DNA of 64,000 nt from Thermoactinomyces sp. DSM 45892 (lineage in GTDB: Bacteria; Bacillota; Bacilli; Thermoactinomycetales; Thermoactinomycetaceae), in assembly GCF_900107305.1 (NCBI RefSeq), contig NZ_FNPL01000015.1:1-64000 (forward strand), given 5' to 3'. Under the pieces are notes generated by a model, which was given only the letters and a program-made list of their open reading frames with translations, did no database searches and had not been told where the DNA came from. Both the position numbers and the translations under genes were made by a program. Positions 54,116 to 62,952 of this stretch are shown here, one piece after another (positions within the stretch are counted from its first letter, which is position 1; each line of letters begins with the position of its first letter).

Positions 54116-54176
54116 AATAAAGATAGGGATGTCTCAAAAATGGACAATCCATTCTTAAGACATCCCTATCTTTATT
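54116..54176 (-). terminator. Terminator of Bcr/CflA-like gene
   Basis: AATAAAGATAGGGATGTCT and its exact complement form a 19-bp stem, with an inner TGGA/TCCA pair. T-rich sequence follows on the minus strand, 22 bases after the stop. Confidence 0.75.
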
Positions 54177-54197
54177 AACACGCATGACTCTCTCCTA

Positions 54198-55466
54198 TCA
54201 ATCCAGTTCCCATCTATTGTCAGTTAAATGAGAAGGTCTAACGAAGAAATAATAGCAACCCATAGCGCCCATCCCGCATAATGTCGTGATGATTCCTAGT
54301 GGCACAACCGTATACTCACCGGCCATCCCGACGAATGGAGCCACTATTCCACCCAATGTGAGTGATATAACACCTAAGACAGCAGCGGCACTCCCTGCTG
54401 ATTTCTCTTGGCTTTCCATCGCAAGTGAAAAACCTGCTGTTGAAACCACACCTACACTTGATACAACAAAAAATAAAGGGATTAAAATCACATAAAGTGG
54501 AGCTTGATTTAAGAAAGCGATGAATAGCAAACCACCGCCGGACGCAGACGTAATAAGTCCTGTCTTAAATAAAGCCCGCTCTGAAAATCTTCCTGCCAAT
54601 TTACCCGTTACCTGACTCGCAAGCATAATCCCTACTCCATTAATCGCAAAAATAATACTAAACGTAGTCGCAGTTCCATGATAGATGTTCTGCACGATAA
54701 ACGATGAACCCGATATATAGGCAAACATCGAAGCAAACACTAGCCCCTGACAGAGCGCATATCCCATAAAAGTACGATCTCGTAAAATTCGAGAATAGCT
54801 TAGCAAAGCCGGACGAACTCCGCTTTGAGCGCGATTCTCAGCAGGAAGTGTATCGGGAAGCCCGCACACCACGATACCAAACATAGAGAGTCCAATGATA
54901 CACAGTACAACAAAAACACCTTGCCATGGCATAAAGCCTAGTAATTGAGCCCCCATAATGGGTGCTAGAATCGGTGCCAATCCGTTAACCAAAGCGAGTA
55001 ACGAAAAGAATCTTGTTAGCTCAGTCCCTACATACAGATCACGAACCACAGCACGTGAAATCACAAGCCCCGCCGAAGCAGTTAACCCTTGAAAAAATCG
55101 CAATAGCAAAAACATCCATATCGACGGACTCCATATACATAATAAAGATACGATTCCATATGATAATAGCCCAATTAACAAGGGTTTCCTTCTTCCAATC
55201 ATATCACTAAGTGGGCCTAGAAATAATTGTCCCACACACAGCCCTATTAAAAAGAGCGTAAGGCTCATTTGAACCAATGAAGGACTTGCTTGAAATTCAT
55301 TTGCAATCTCTGGAAAAGCAGGTAGATACATATCAATAGATAAGGCCCCAAATGCAGAGAGCCCACCTAAAATAATCGCCATTTTCCAACGGTTTGAAGA
55401 AGACTTCTGATCTTGATTATTATTATCAATTAATGTCTCGATGATAGTCTCCTCCTTATTAGTCAT
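54198..55466 (-). CDS. Bcr/CflA-family MFS drug exporter
   Basis: This 422-residue protein has 12 predicted helices. The DHA1 drug-exporter marks are S-I-D-M-Y-L-P-A-F-P-E-I, G-Q-L-F-L-G-P-L-S-D-M-I-G-R-R-K-P and G-L-T-A-S-A-G-L-V-I-S-R-A-V-V-R-D, as in Bcr/CflA proton-drug antiporters. The substrate is unknown. The start is odd: ATG 55466 has no SD before it, while a strong AAGGAGGAG lies at codons 4-6, so the real start may be a rare codon a little downstream. Helix 1 begins at about residue 30, so the fold is unaffected. Confidence 0.87.
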   Translation of the reverse strand: MTNKEETIIETLIDNNNQDQKSSSNRWKMAIILGGLSAFGALSIDMYLPAFPEIANEFQASPSLVQMSLTLFLIGLCVGQLFLGPLSDMIGRRKPLLIGLLSYGIVSLLCIWSPSIWMFLLLRFFQGLTASAGLVISRAVVRDLYVGTELTRFFSLLALVNGLAPILAPIMGAQLLGFMPWQGVFVVLCIIGLSMFGIVVCGLPDTLPAENRAQSGVRPALLSYSRILRDRTFMGYALCQGLVFASMFAYISGSSFIVQNIYHGTATTFSIIFAINGVGIMLASQVTGKLAGRFSERALFKTGLITSASGGGLLFIAFLNQAPLYVILIPLFFVVSSVGVVSTAGFSLAMESQEKSAGSAAAVLGVISLTLGGIVAPFVGMAGEYTVVPLGIITTLCGMGAMGCYYFFVRPSHLTDNRWELD

Positions 55467-55604
55467 CTATTAAGATTACTACGGAAACCGAAAAACGTAA
55501 ATGGAAAGTCGACAAAAATCAGTTACTTTTTGTTCGCGTTTCTAGGGTTTTTGCATAGAAATATATGGAAATCACGTACTCCCCATTGGAAGGTTGACAA
55601 AAAT

Positions 55605-55811
55605 ATGAAGCGCAATCCAATACAAAAGAACGAATTATATCCACATATCCAGCTATCTATGGGCATGATCGATCCAGACTATGTACACATTAATCATTTT
55701 TTACAAGATCCTAAAGATGATACAGAGGCCTCAACCGCTCAGGAGACAAAAGAAGAAGGAGACAAACACTCTCCACATATTCAAGTTCACTTTCATTCAA
55801 GGCAAGAGTGA
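55605..55811 (+). CDS. Small hydrophilic protein, 68 residues
   Basis: The protein begins M-K-R-N-P-I-Q-K-N-E-L-Y-P-H-I-Q-L-S and ends in a His/Gln/Glu-rich stretch (H-I-Q-V-H-F-H-S-R-Q-E). It is hydrophilic and likely disordered in part; no family is recognised. ATG 55605 lies 11 bases after GGAAGG; the frame is open upstream to 55530. A strong terminator follows directly after the stop, which supports expression. Confidence 0.6.
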   Translation: MKRNPIQKNELYPHIQLSMGMIDPDYVHINHFLQDPKDDTEASTAQETKEEGDKHSPHIQVHFHSRQE

Positions 55812-55852
55812 AGAGGGGTGCAGTTCACAGTATGTGTGAGCCGCACCCCTCT
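55812..55852. terminator. Bidirectional terminator
   Basis: AGAGGGGTGC and GCACCCCTCT with a 21-base loop between the convergent small protein and MFS genes; TCTTCTATC follows on the plus strand. Confidence 0.7.
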
Positions 55853-55883
55853 TCTATCATCCATGATATACTTCGTTCGTTTG

Positions 55884-57173
55884 TTACTTTGATTCTTTCT
55901 CCATTTCTATTTCAGTCTGAGCCATCTGTACGAAATCTGGTTTGGGAGCAGATAGTCGGAGAAGGGGCAGAAGAAAAAAAACACCCAACAACATTAACAT
56001 CCCTGAAATTTGATAGATCCATACAAGAGACATACTTGCCTTTAAAAATCCTGTAATACTCATCATAAGGACCATTGCCCCTATAAAGAGAGGGGTTAAG
56101 ATTCCATTCACCCGGCCAATAAAATCGGCTGTGGTATGTTGCATAATCAGCGTATTAATCCCGATTTGAATAATTGGCATACCCATACCAGCAAAAAACT
56201 GTGCGATTAGAGTGATCCATAGTACCTCTGATATGCCCGAAAGTGAAATGACAACAGCATTTACTATCAGACCTATCACCAACAATCGTTGTGGAGCTAT
56301 TTTCTTCGCAGCCAAGAGAGCTACGGCACCACCTGCCAACATACCAATGCCACTAACCGTAATCAGCCACTGAAGATTTTCTTTAGGCAAGTGTAGCTTT
56401 TCCGTCACAAGGAAAATCGCCAAAGGTTGAATTAACCCAATCGAAGTCCCCGCCATAAAGAAGGTTCCGCCTAGAGATCTCAAAATCTTGCTGGAGAGAA
56501 CATATTTAATACCTTCCCTCATCTCTTGAACAAGAGATGACTGGTCTTCTGCTTCTTCTTTTATTTCAGAATCAGCCGGTAAAAAAACAAGTGCGACCGC
56601 GGAAAGTAAAAAGGCAACCACGGTAATACTAATAGCGGTATTAATCCCAAACTGCTGGAACACAAACGTTCCTAGGATCGGTCCTAAGATCATAAAAATA
56701 GAAAATAATGATTGATACAGTGACATCCCCGATTGCATATATTCTGCTGGCACATGAATCTTAAATAGTTTCATCCCTGATGGTTGTGAGAACTGGGAGA
56801 GAATGGCCGAAAATAACATTGCGAAAAAGAGGGCTTTCCACGTAAAAAACAAGAGAGCAATCAATACGAAAAAGATCGAGATGGCACTTAAAACATCACA
56901 CCAAATCATCGTCTTCTTCGGTCTCCAACGATCAGCAAATGTTCCTCCAACAAAAGAGAACAGAAATATCGGAGCAAATTCAGCCACAGAGATCATCGAC
57001 ACAGCCAATGAGTCACCGTTGGTTTGCTCCATTACATACAGCAAAATGGCATAATTTCGAACCCATATGCCTATTTGTAAAAACAATCCCGAAACCAAAA
57101 TCGCTTGGACAAAACGATTCCGAAAGAGAGAGGTTATTTTAGGTGATGATACGTTTTCTTGATAGGTATCCAT
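55884..57173 (-). CDS. MFS_3-type (macrolide-efflux-like) transporter
   Basis: This 429-residue transporter has 12 predicted helices. The MFS motif A is F-V-G-G-T-F-A-D-R-W-R-P-K-K-T, and a charged central loop (E-I-K-E-E-A-E-D-Q-S-S) is typical of the MFS_3/MefA-like group. It begins M-D-T-Y-Q-E-N-V-S-S. The SD is weak (AAAAGGA, about 10 bases before ATG). It is likely monocistronic. Substrate unknown. Confidence 0.87.
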   Translation of the reverse strand: MDTYQENVSSPKITSLFRNRFVQAILVSGLFLQIGIWVRNYAILLYVMEQTNGDSLAVSMISVAEFAPIFLFSFVGGTFADRWRPKKTMIWCDVLSAISIFFVLIALLFFTWKALFFAMLFSAILSQFSQPSGMKLFKIHVPAEYMQSGMSLYQSLFSIFMILGPILGTFVFQQFGINTAISITVVAFLLSAVALVFLPADSEIKEEAEDQSSLVQEMREGIKYVLSSKILRSLGGTFFMAGTSIGLIQPLAIFLVTEKLHLPKENLQWLITVSGIGMLAGGAVALLAAKKIAPQRLLVIGLIVNAVVISLSGISEVLWITLIAQFFAGMGMPIIQIGINTLIMQHTTADFIGRVNGILTPLFIGAMVLMMSITGFLKASMSLVWIYQISGMLMLLGVFFLLPLLRLSAPKPDFVQMAQTEIEMEKESK

Positions 57174-57296
57174 ATACTACGTCCTTTTCTGATAAAGATA
57201 TTCTTTTCATCAAACAAGTGGTTCAGTGAAATAAAGAAGAAAGGCATTCCCTCTATTAGAATACCTTTCGTTTCCTACTTTAAATCTTTAATGACC

Positions 57297-58874
57297 TTAC
57301 TCGTTCACAAATTGGGTAACAAAATGCGCTGGATTCAACGATTCACCAGTCGCATTTTCAATTAATTTAGACCATCCGTCCCGATCACCAGGGAAAAAGA
57401 CCTCTTTCAAGAACCATTTACCGACCTCTTGATTAAAGTAAGTAGAGCTTACATGTTGCTTGATATATTGATCGAATTGGGAAGCAGTTAGTTCTCCTAA
57501 TAGATAGTTTTGATAATATGCTGGTGCAATTGTAAAGTGAATTTTAGAGGCCCAATGCGGCTCATCTACACGGTTAGGTGGTTCCACAAATTGAACTTCT
57601 TTTACAATCTCCCACCATAATTTGCTAAGGTCTTGGTCTGGATTGTGATAAAGCTCACGTTCAAAACGGACGAAGGTGATAACCCAGCGTGCTGTAATCA
57701 ACATCTGACGTTGCTGCATTTTCTCTAAACCAAGTAAGATTTTATCAACCTCGCCCCCATCTACTTGTGCAATTTGCGACAACCATTCCCGGTTCTTTAC
57801 AAGTCGACCGAAGAACATCGCTACAGCTTCCGTTGTGAAAATGTGGGCGGGTGTACGTAAAAGAAACGGGATTTTCCGATCAATATATTTATCATATACC
57901 GCATGGCCGTATTCATGGAGCATCGTTTCCATCCAGTACTGGTTATCACGAATATTGCATAACACCCGCACGTCCCCTTCTCGATCCATGTCCAGACAGA
58001 AAGCATGTTGATTTTTCCCTTCACGTTCGTAGAGATCGCTCTTAGCTAGCATGTCACGAATCTCCATCCCCATTGATGAAAATGTATCAACCGTTAACTT
58101 TTCAATATTCCTTCCTTTTAAGAACGGGCTAACATCTACACCTGGTACCACAGGCGCTTCTTGAAAAAAAGGATCTTTATAATGCCATGGTTGCAGGCAG
58201 GCATCCGAAGGTAATCCATATTGGCTACGCAACTCATCATCCATCTCATTCTTCATCGCTTGGAACGGGCCATCTGTTAACTTCTTTAGATCATCAAAAA
58301 TCGTGAAAACCTCATCACGATCCAATTCTTGTAATTCAAATGACATCTGGTGGAAATCTTCGAATCCTAAACTTTGTGCTGCTTGATTACGTACACGAAC
58401 TAGCTCCAACAATCCAGGGGATACCTCCTGCCCGATCGCCTTGCTAGCCTGCCATACCTTCTCGCGTAAAGCTACATCTGTACTAGTAAGAAGGATTTGA
58501 CGCACTTGGTTCTCTGTCCATTTCTCTCCATCCACTGTAGCGCGAAATGTGTTAAAAATATTGCTTAACTTAGAGGATAATGTAACCATCTCTTCTAAGG
58601 TCTCAGCCGGAAGCTGATTTTCTAGTGCCGATTGATATAGACGTTCGTATTGACGTCGCTCAATCGAACCCTCTGGAGTCAAAGCCATCTTTTCCTTCAG
58701 TACAGCAAATCGTTTGGGGTCCGAACAGTATAGACGATACTGTGACTCCGCTTGTATTTCTTTGTCCTGCCAATCTTGGGAACCCGTTGTATTTACCATC
58801 CAGATAGCTTCTGTCATCGCAGAGGATAATTTTTGTAGGTGGTTATTTTCTTCCTGTAAAAAACGATCAGTCAT
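57297..58874 (-). CDS. M2/M3-type zinc metallopeptidase
   Basis: This 525-residue cytoplasmic, mostly helical protease has the zinc motif H-E-Y-G-H at residues 320-324 and a downstream Glu ligand in T-T-E-A-V-A-M-F-F-G-R. Length and fold fit the gluzincin M2/M3 group (ACE-like dipeptidase or oligoendopeptidase). It lacks a signal peptide, so it probably degrades peptides in the cytosol. ATG 58874 follows GAGGAGAA. Confidence 0.88.
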   Translation of the reverse strand: MTDRFLQEENNHLQKLSSAMTEAIWMVNTTGSQDWQDKEIQAESQYRLYCSDPKRFAVLKEKMALTPEGSIERRQYERLYQSALENQLPAETLEEMVTLSSKLSNIFNTFRATVDGEKWTENQVRQILLTSTDVALREKVWQASKAIGQEVSPGLLELVRVRNQAAQSLGFEDFHQMSFELQELDRDEVFTIFDDLKKLTDGPFQAMKNEMDDELRSQYGLPSDACLQPWHYKDPFFQEAPVVPGVDVSPFLKGRNIEKLTVDTFSSMGMEIRDMLAKSDLYEREGKNQHAFCLDMDREGDVRVLCNIRDNQYWMETMLHEYGHAVYDKYIDRKIPFLLRTPAHIFTTEAVAMFFGRLVKNREWLSQIAQVDGGEVDKILLGLEKMQQRQMLITARWVITFVRFERELYHNPDQDLSKLWWEIVKEVQFVEPPNRVDEPHWASKIHFTIAPAYYQNYLLGELTASQFDQYIKQHVSSTYFNQEVGKWFLKEVFFPGDRDGWSKLIENATGESLNPAHFVTQFVNE

Positions 58875-58898
58875 CTTTTTCTCCTCTATTCTCTCTCT

Positions 58899-59906
58899 TT
58901 AGTTAGGTGATGGGTCCATCTTCTTAGTCGATGAATTGTTAGATGAATCAGGAGTTGATTTCTTTTGGGTCAATGCTTTTTTGATAATAAGATAACGTTT
59001 CATTTCTCCTACAAAGAAATATAAACAAGCCCTCGTTTCGAATTCGATACGATCTACTGGGAGAGGTTGCTCACGAAACTCTCGTTTCATCTGTTCTAGT
59101 CGCTCTAAATAGATATCGGCTGTATTTCCAGGATGGATGGCATCCGCTAATTCTTCCAAAAAGATAGCAATCTGTTGACTTTGATCACATGTATGATTCA
59201 ACATGGATACGGTTGGCATAATTCGTTCCATGATCTCAAATTGCTTCTCCCTCATTTGGAAGTATCGATGCATAGCTTTTTCTTCTTCTGCACTATGGTT
59301 CTCAATGTTATGCAATGCCATTTCTTTCGCTTCTTTGATCCATTCTGCCGTTTCCATCAGTTCTTTGCCATCCCAATTACTTTCACCATATCGTAGATAA
59401 ATAGCCATCTCTCGAAAAATCCGCTTAAAATTTTGTTCAATCTTACGTTGAGATTCAAGCAGTTTCTTTTCAGAGCTAGGCATGTAACTATTCACTATAA
59501 ATGCAACCAAAATCCCAATCACAATAATCCCTAATTCATTGACCATGACATGCCAATCAATATGTTGCAAAGTGTATAAATGAGAAATGATGACTGAGGC
59601 AGCAGGAATCCCTTCTTTTGCCTTGAGCCCTACCATGATTGGAAATGTGATCAATAATAAAAGAGTAATCGTCCATGGATGATATCCGAAATTCTCAAAC
59701 ATCAACCAACTAATCATCAAGCCAATTACGCTTGTCAAGAAACGTTCCCACGCTGTTTCATACGAACTCTTTCGAGTCTGTTTGATACAGAGGATCGTAA
59801 TGATTCCAGCACCTGCGTAGAAGTCAAGCTGTAAAAATTGTGCGATCGCAATCGCAACACCTGCACCAACCGCACTTTTAATCGTACGGTAGCCAATTTT
59901 AAACAC
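58899..59906 (-). CDS. Aromatic acid exporter-like protein (YqjA/DUF939 type)
   Basis: This 335-residue protein has an N-terminal half of about five to six helices (I-G-Y-R-T-I-K-S-A-V-G-A-G-V-A-I-A, then T-R-K-S-S-Y-E-T-A-W-E-R) and a helical cytoplasmic half. This is the layout of the Bacillus YqjA/FusC-like aromatic acid exporter family. I chose GTG 59906, 6 bases after GAGGTG; an upstream ATG at 59993 has no SD. The tail is Ser/Asn/Lys-rich. It is followed 24 bases later by the metallopeptidase gene. Confidence 0.83.
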   Translation of the reverse strand: MFKIGYRTIKSAVGAGVAIAIAQFLQLDFYAGAGIITILCIKQTRKSSYETAWERFLTSVIGLMISWLMFENFGYHPWTITLLLLITFPIMVGLKAKEGIPAASVIISHLYTLQHIDWHVMVNELGIIVIGILVAFIVNSYMPSSEKKLLESQRKIEQNFKRIFREMAIYLRYGESNWDGKELMETAEWIKEAKEMALHNIENHSAEEEKAMHRYFQMREKQFEIMERIMPTVSMLNHTCDQSQQIAIFLEELADAIHPGNTADIYLERLEQMKREFREQPLPVDRIEFETRACLYFFVGEMKRYLIIKKALTQKKSTPDSSNNSSTKKMDPSPN

Positions 59907-60003
59907 TTTTTTCACCTCAATCGTAATAATACGAATGTACCCTATTTCCCTATAATACACAATCATATTGTGACGAAAGGTTGAATGACTCAAACTAATA
60001 GAA

Positions 60004-60038
60004 AAATGACCTGAGTACCAACTATACTCAAGTCATTT
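60004..60038 (-). terminator. Terminator of ybjQ-like gene
   Basis: AAATGAC-CTGAGT and ACTCA-AGTCATTT pair, and T residues follow on the minus strand. Confidence 0.6.
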
Positions 60039-60060
60039 CCATGAAATGCATCAAACCCAT

Positions 60061-60375
60061 CTATTTATTGATTCTCACAGCAGTACCTGTTGCAATACAC
60101 ATCAACATACCACCAATCGTTTCAAAATCCAAGTCCACGCCTATAACGGCATCTGCACCCTTACGACGCGCTTGCTCTTGCATTTCTTGTATAGCGATTT
60201 CCCTTGCCTCAGCTAGCTTCCCTTCATAAGTACCGCTTCGCCCTCCAAAAAAATCCGTAAGCGAGGCCATAAAGTCACGAACCACGTTTGCCCCTAAAAT
60301 GGTTTCACCACTTACAACTCCTACATAATCTGTAATTTGATATCCTTCTAGGGTGTTAGTTGTTGTTACCAACAT
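60061..60375 (-). CDS. YbjQ/UPF0145 family protein
   Basis: This 104-residue protein matches UPF0145 along its length: T-T-T-N-T-L-E-G-Y-Q-I-T-D-Y-V-G-V-V-S-G-E, A-L/R-x-x-A-I-Q-E-M-Q-E-Q-A, and G-A-D-A-V-I-G-V-D-L-D-F. The family forms pentameric cytoplasmic assemblies and is annotated as a putative heavy-metal-binding domain; its function is unsettled. The SD GGAGG lies 9 bases before ATG. Confidence 0.92.
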   Translation of the reverse strand: MLVTTTNTLEGYQITDYVGVVSGETILGANVVRDFMASLTDFFGGRSGTYEGKLAEAREIAIQEMQEQARRKGADAVIGVDLDFETIGGMLMCIATGTAVRINK

Positions 60376-60443
60376 AGGAAAGCCTCCTTTAATGTGAATG
60401 AACTACCTTATTCTTTCCCACTTGTTTGCCTTTCAAACCGCCA

Positions 60444-62273
60444 TTACTTTTTCAGTTGATATGGCACAATAGTGATATGCACATTTTTCACTTTGAGCAA
60501 GTACGCAATAATGAGTAGACCTGATTGGTTATGAAGCAGACGGTGCCACCATTTCTTCGTCACAAACTGCGGCACGATAACTGTCATCGCTGAACCACTT
60601 TGATCCGCTTTTTCTCTCATCGCCTCTAAGAAATCACCTAGTGGTTTGATAACACCGCGATAGGGAGAATATACCGTAATAAGTTGTACTCCAGTTCCCC
60701 ATGCTTCCCAATCGCGCTTTATCTTCTCGATACTCTCATGGCTATATCCGATATAAACCGCTATTGCATCTTTGGATATAGACTTTGCATAAAGCAACGA
60801 TTTTTCCACCACTGTCGTAATCCCTGATACAGGGATAATCACCAGATTACCTGTTTTGGCCAAGTTCATTATCTTTACAGATTCATCAATCCGTAGTTGC
60901 TCTGCTACAGCCACATAATGCCGGTGGATCTGATGGAAAATAAATACCACAACCGGGACAAAGATGAGAGAAAGCCATACCTGACCAAATTTTGTAACAA
61001 AGAAAATAGCTAGGATGAGATAGCAGATCAGTGCTCCTAGTAAATTAACTGAGAACCTCCAACCCCAACCTTTTGGTTTCGTTCGAAGCCATTTAAAAAT
61101 CATGCCGGTTTGTGATAAAGCAAACGGAATAAACACACCCACTGCATAAAGTGGAATTAAACTTTCTGTCTGCCCCTTAAATAGGATAATCAGGAGAATC
61201 GATGCCATCCCTAAGGTAATAATCCCGTTGGAGTAACCCAAACGATCCCCTCTAGCAGTAAAGGCTCTAGGCATATACTTATCTTTAGCCAAGTTGTAGG
61301 CAAGAAGTGGGAATGCTGAGAAGCCAGTGTTTGCCGCTAATACTAAGATCAATGCAGTCGTAGATTGGACGAAGTAATACATAATGTCTCTTCCAAAAAC
61401 AGACGCGCTTAACTGCGACATAACTGTCTCTTTCCCAGAAGGGGCAATTCCATACCAATATGCTAAAAAGACAATACCGGAGAAAAGCACAGCCAGAATA
61501 ATGCCCATACACGTTAAAGTAAAGGCTGCATTTCTCGGGGCGGGTTCTTTAAAGTTTGGAATCGCATTAGAGATCGCCTCTACTCCGGTTAAGGCCGAGC
61601 ATCCAGATGAAAATGCCTTTAGCAGTAAGAAGAAACTAATCCCCATTACAGGTGTGCCAATAGCGGTGTGTGCAGTTGTTGTAGCATGTCCTGTCAGGAT
61701 TTGATAGATTCCTGCGATAATAACAATCACAAGCGCAAGAACAAATAAATAAACGGGATAGGCCAAGATGGTAGCTGACTCAGTTAGTCCCCGTAAATTT
61801 AATAGTGTAATGAGTGCTACTAATAAAATAGCGATCTGTACGGTATATGGATGTAATACAGGGATTGCTGAGGTAATAGCATCTGTCCCTGCTGAAACAC
61901 TAACCGAAACGGTTAAAATATAGTCAACGAGCAAAGAACCTCCGGCTATCAAACCATAATTGGTACCGAGGTTTTCTTTTGCCACCATGTATGCTCCGCC
62001 GCCATTTGGATATGCATAAATAATCTGCCTGTACGACAAAATCAGCACAGCTAATAAGATCAGAACTCCCACAGCAATGGGAATCGAATACCAGAAAGCA
62101 AGTACACTAATCGTGGCAAGGACAAGTAAGATCTGCTCAGGACCGTAAGCCACGGAAGAAAGTGCATCTGAAGAGAGAATTGCTAATGCTTTTAAATTGG
62201 TAAGCTTTTGATCATGTAGTTCATTTGACTGCAAAGGTTTACCAATTAAAAGTCGTTTCAACTTATAAAGCAT
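60444..62273 (-). CDS. kimA: Potassium importer KimA
   Basis: This 609-residue APC-superfamily K+/H+ symporter is close to Bacillus KimA (YdaO, 607 residues): L-K-A-L-A-I-L-S-S-D-A-L-S-S-V-A-Y-G, Y-P-N-G-G-G-A-Y, L-L-V-D-Y-I-L-T-V-S-V-S-V-S-A-G and A-F-S-S-G-C-S-A-L-T-G-V-E-A-I-S-N. It has 12 helices and a cytoplasmic C-terminal domain of about 130 residues. It is preceded by a c-di-AMP riboswitch and a good promoter, so potassium uptake should fall when c-di-AMP rises. GGGAGG precedes ATG 62273. Confidence 0.95.
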   Translation of the reverse strand: MLYKLKRLLIGKPLQSNELHDQKLTNLKALAILSSDALSSVAYGPEQILLVLATISVLAFWYSIPIAVGVLILLAVLILSYRQIIYAYPNGGGAYMVAKENLGTNYGLIAGGSLLVDYILTVSVSVSAGTDAITSAIPVLHPYTVQIAILLVALITLLNLRGLTESATILAYPVYLFVLALVIVIIAGIYQILTGHATTTAHTAIGTPVMGISFFLLLKAFSSGCSALTGVEAISNAIPNFKEPAPRNAAFTLTCMGIILAVLFSGIVFLAYWYGIAPSGKETVMSQLSASVFGRDIMYYFVQSTTALILVLAANTGFSAFPLLAYNLAKDKYMPRAFTARGDRLGYSNGIITLGMASILLIILFKGQTESLIPLYAVGVFIPFALSQTGMIFKWLRTKPKGWGWRFSVNLLGALICYLILAIFFVTKFGQVWLSLIFVPVVVFIFHQIHRHYVAVAEQLRIDESVKIMNLAKTGNLVIIPVSGITTVVEKSLLYAKSISKDAIAVYIGYSHESIEKIKRDWEAWGTGVQLITVYSPYRGVIKPLGDFLEAMREKADQSGSAMTVIVPQFVTKKWWHRLLHNQSGLLIIAYLLKVKNVHITIVPYQLKK

Positions 62274-62292
62274 GTTTTCCTATTCCTCCCAT

Positions 62293-62412
62293 GTGCGCTT
62301 ACGAGGTTAGCTGACGGATTCGGATTATGAGAGTAACCCTACCTTAGACAATACTAAGGATTCACCCCAAATTTGGTTCCCCCGCTCCTTCTATATGAAG
62401 GATTAAGCGACT
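62293..62412 (-). ncRNA. ydaO-type c-di-AMP riboswitch
   Basis: On the minus strand the leader contains the conserved ydaO/yuaA segments: GCGGGGGAACC, then GGGGTGAATCC, TAGGGTTAC, and CCGAATCCGTCAGCTAACC. The closing helix is CGCTTA/TAAGCG. It ends about 20 bases before the kimA start with the SD in between. I see no separate terminator, which suggests that the switch acts at P1/SD access rather than through a long terminator stem. Confidence 0.93.
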
Positions 62413-62443
62413 AGTTGCTGTTATTTCATTTGCTAATTCGCTT

Positions 62444-62472
62444 ATCATACTCCCATCTATTTGAGTTGTAAA
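62444..62472 (-). promoter_or_regulatory. SigA promoter of kimA riboswitch transcript
   Basis: On the minus strand TTTACA (62472-62467) and TATGAT (62449-62444) are 17 bases apart, about 25-30 bases before the riboswitch. Confidence 0.65.
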
Positions 62473-62571
62473 GGATAATGTTTTTGTTTTTATTTTGATA
62501 TACTTTTATTTTTAAACGAATCATAATTAGCTTATCCTAATCGGTATTTATTTATAAAAAGGAGTGGCAGA

Positions 62572-62797
62572 ATGAGTATACAACTTGATGCAAATACGAT
62601 CTCCCTGTAGCTCATGCAAGAACAACACTCAAAAGAATTGTATCAAACCGTAAAATTGAACGGATTGGTGGGGTCAGAGAAGGAACTCTCCGTAATGATC
62701 GGCAGTTACCAAATGGACGAATCCGAAATGCCGTATTTTGGATCGTGAATGGGATACAGTAAAACAGAAACTACATAACCTGTTACGTGTATATTAG
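62572..62797 (+). pseudogene. Decayed GNAT (RimJ/YdaF-like) acetyltransferase
   Basis: After AAAAAGGAG, ATG 62572 opens a typical N-terminus (M-S-I-Q-L-D-A-N-T-I-S-L), broken by TAG at 62608, then continues L-M-Q-E-Q-H-S-K-E-L-Y-Q-T-V. It then joins, in another frame, the family C-terminus R-K-I-E-R-I-G-G-V-R-E-G-T-L-R-N, P-N-G-R-I-R-N-A-V-F-W-I, and a further frameshift leads to E-W-D-T-V-K-Q-K-L-H-N-L-L before TAG 62797. The middle of about 110 residues, including the acetyl-CoA loop, is deleted. The gene cannot be functional. Confidence 0.75.
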
Positions 62798-62809
62798 TCC
62801 CCACACATA

Positions 62810-62844
62810 AAGACACCCTCTCGTTTTAGAACGGAAGGTGTCTT
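62810..62844. terminator. Terminator at remnant/small gene border
   Basis: AAGACACC and GGTGTCTT enclose CGTT/AACG; TCTCTTTG follows on the plus strand. Confidence 0.6.
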
Positions 62845-62851
62845 CTCTTTG

Positions 62852-62935
62852 TTATGCATATTTAATAAACCAATAAATTCCTACCGCCAGAAAAGCTAGT
62901 GCAATGGGAATCAAGATCTTCGGAAGATGTTCCAT
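62852..62935 (-). CDS. 27-residue single-helix membrane peptide
   Basis: This tiny gene lies 17 bases after the mutS2 stop in the same orientation. AAAGGAG lies 12 bases before ATG 62935. The peptide starts M-E-H-L-P-K and then forms one membrane helix (L-I-P-I-A-L-A-F-L-A-V-G-I-Y-W-F-I) with K-Y-A at the end. It looks like a small membrane protein co-transcribed with mutS2; the terminator follows 8 bases after its stop. Function unknown. Confidence 0.55.
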   Translation of the reverse strand: MEHLPKILIPIALAFLAVGIYWFIKYA

Positions 62936-62952
62936 CGAGTTCGTTCGCTCCT

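Noticed and set aside
61384-61704. 106-codon plus-strand ORF opposite kimA
   Set aside because: It is an antisense shadow of a highly conserved transporter.
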